8,067 nucleotides of DNA from Alphaproteobacteria bacterium (GTDB taxonomy: Bacteria; Pseudomonadota; Alphaproteobacteria; GCA-2731375). The DNA lies in NCBI GenBank assembly GCA_028281075.1, contig JANQKO010000440.1, positions 1 to 8,067 of the forward strand. The letters are read 5' to 3'. The position numbers and the translations under genes were made by a program. Under the pieces are notes generated by a model that ran no database searches, had not been told where the DNA came from, and saw only the letters and a list, made by a program, of their open reading frames with translations. Of this stretch, positions 6,941 to 8,067 are shown piece by piece; positions within the stretch are counted from its first letter, which is position 1, and every line of letters begins with the position of its first letter.

Positions 6941-8067
6941 GCCGCCGGCACCGTCCGGCGGGAGGATACGCCGCGCCGTCGTTCTGATAACGCGGTCGCT
7001 GTTCACCAGGCTGTTGCTGCTGGCGATCATCTTCGCCGCCGTCCCGGTCATCCTCTACACCCAGTTCCGCGACGCCTACGACGAGAACCAGAAGCTGCTG
7101 GTGCAGAGCGTCCGCGAGCAGGGCCAGCTCATTTCGCGGGCGCTGCGTCCGCTGCTGTCCTCGGGCGAGGGCTCGAACCGGATGCCCGCGCCGGCCGACC
7201 TGAGCGAGGCCCTGTCGCGCCTGTCCGGCGGCGAGATCACGCTGCGGGTGCTGCTGCAGCCGGCGACGGCCGCCGGCAGCGAGGAGTTCTACTACGTCGC
7301 CGCGGCGCCCGCGGTCTCGCCGGCCGACCTGGCGGTCGAGCGCGAGGAACTGGTGCGTCTCGGCGTGCTGGAAAAGCTGGCGCCGAGCTGCGCCGGCGGC
7401 ATCGAGACCGCGCTGCGCTATCCGACCCAGGACGGCAGCGAGCAGGTCGTGACCTCGATCACGCCGCTGACCTCGCCGGCCGGCTGCTGGGTCGTCGTCA
7501 CCTCGCATCCGACCAGCGTCTATTTCGAGCGCGGCATCGACAGGCCCTACTGGCACCGGCCCGAGGTCCGCACGGCGGCGGCGATCTACGGCCTGATGGC
7601 GCTGTCGGCGCTGGCCCTGTTCCTCGGCGTCCTGGGCGGGCTGCGCCGCTTCGGCCGCATGGCCGAGCGGATTCGCGATACCGGTTCCGAGACACCGGCC
7701 TTCGCGATCCAGAACCGCATTCCCGAACTGTCGGGCGTCGCCCGGGAATTCGACCGCATGGTGGAATCGCTGCAGAACTCGGCCCGCACCATGCGCCGGT
7801 CGGCGGAAGACAACGCGCACGCCTTCAAGACGCCGATCGCCATCATGCGGCAGAGCCTGGAGCCGCTGGAACGTTCGATCCGATGGGATGACGGGCGTGG
7901 GCGGCGGGCGCTGCAGATGATGGGCCAGGCCCTGGATCGGCTCGACCATCTGGTGTCGTTCGCTCGGCGGCTCGACGAGACCGAGGCCGAACTGGTGGTG
8001 CCGCCGCGTCAGCGGGTCGACCTGTCGTCGTCGTTGGACCGGTTGCTGACCGGCTATGCCGAATTCA
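6879..8067 (+). CDS. Membrane sensor histidine kinase, truncated at the right edge
   Basis: About 396 codons are visible. From ATG 6879 it begins MQDSIRLRTTPDLATAG. TM1 is about residues 41-61 (LFTRLLLLAIIFAAVPVILY), followed by a periplasmic domain of about 170 residues. TM2 is about 233-256 (AAAIYGLMALSALALFLGVLGGL), then a HAMP-like linker (RIPELSGVAREFDRMVESL). The dimerisation helix has H314 in EDNAHAFKTPIAIMRQSLEPL, the predicted phosphorylation site; its H-x-x-K-T-P-[LI]-A pattern resembles PhoQ-type kinases. The N, G1 and G2 boxes of the ATPase lie beyond the window. C171 and C203 are both periplasmic and could pair. The start is uncertain: ATG 6831, TTG 6897 (AGGA 10 nt upstream) and TTG 6915 are in frame too. 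All overlap the regulator, so co-translation is likely. The signal is unknown; it probably phosphorylates the adjacent regulator. Confidence 0.88.
   Translation, partial: MQDSIRLRTTPDLATAGAPTEPPAPSGGRIRRAVVLITRSLFTRLLLLAIIFAAVPVILYTQFRDAYDENQKLLVQSVREQGQLISRALRPLLSSGEGSNRMPAPADLSEALSRLSGGEITLRVLLQPATAAGSEEFYYVAAAPAVSPADLAVEREELVRLGVLEKLAPSCAGGIETALRYPTQDGSEQVVTSITPLTSPAGCWVVVTSHPTSVYFERGIDRPYWHRPEVRTAAAIYGLMALSALALFLGVLGGLRRFGRMAERIRDTGSETPAFAIQNRIPELSGVAREFDRMVESLQNSARTMRRSAEDNAHAFKTPIAIMRQSLEPLERSIRWDDGRGRRALQMMGQALDRLDHLVSFARRLDETEAELVVPPRQRVDLSSSLDRLLTGYAEF

Noticed and set aside
6155..7051. 298-codon minus-strand open frame opposite the response regulator
   Set aside because: It is antisense to an intact receiver and winged helix, and its own product shows no family features.
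6867..7949. 360-codon minus-strand open frame opposite the histidine kinase
   Set aside because: Composition is Arg/Gln/Asp-rich without motifs. The plus strand encodes two membrane helices, a HAMP-like linker and an H-box in order.
1..8067. Mobile element, CRISPR array, toxin-antitoxin or defence system
   Set aside because: No direct repeat array, transposase, integrase, nuclease or small toxin-like ORF is visible. Base composition looks even and the genes are chromosomal housekeeping or signalling types.

Overview
The window is a GC-rich stretch with dense bacterial genes and short intergenic gaps. MutS, a malic enzyme fused to a phosphotransacetylase-like domain, and a ChvI-like OmpR-family regulator together suggest an alphaproteobacterium, possibly a Rhodospirillales-type chromosome. 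That placement is an inference from protein character and base composition; no marker gene fixes the genus. There are six protein genes, two of them cut by the window edges. I see no rRNA, tRNA, CRISPR array, insertion sequence or phage gene.

Layout. (a) 1-2712, minus strand: maeB (412-2712), followed after 114 nt by the 5' end of a two-helix membrane protein (1-297), possibly a sensor kinase. The gap holds a perfect 10-bp hairpin just before the second gene's ribosome site. (b) 2713-2886: a 174-nt divergent region between maeB and mutS. It holds a GCAA-tetraloop hairpin at the maeB start, a 9-codon upstream ORF, and a candidate mutS promoter overlapped by an inverted repeat. (c) 2887-5562, plus strand: full-length mutS. 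(d) 5563-5658: a short, relatively AT-rich spacer with a weak possible terminator and a candidate promoter. (e) 5659-8067, plus strand: a lipoprotein, an OmpR/ChvI-like response regulator and a membrane histidine kinase. Their reading frames overlap in series (56 nt, then about 62 nt). The kinase runs off the right edge after its phosphoacceptor His and before its ATP-binding domain.

Functions. MaeB links malate to pyruvate and NADPH. MutS recognises mismatches in replication-coupled repair. The lipoprotein-regulator-kinase cluster looks like one envelope-sensing unit, with the lipoprotein a candidate accessory sensor or signalling partner; this is inferred from gene overlap and predicted location only. 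The regulator is atypical: it keeps the acidic pocket, phosphoacceptor Asp, Thr and Lys, but has Ser where the usual Pro follows the Lys.

Most of the window is ordinary housekeeping sequence. The points most worth checking are the three-gene signalling operon, the atypical receiver, and the structured leaders of maeB, mutS and the left-edge gene.
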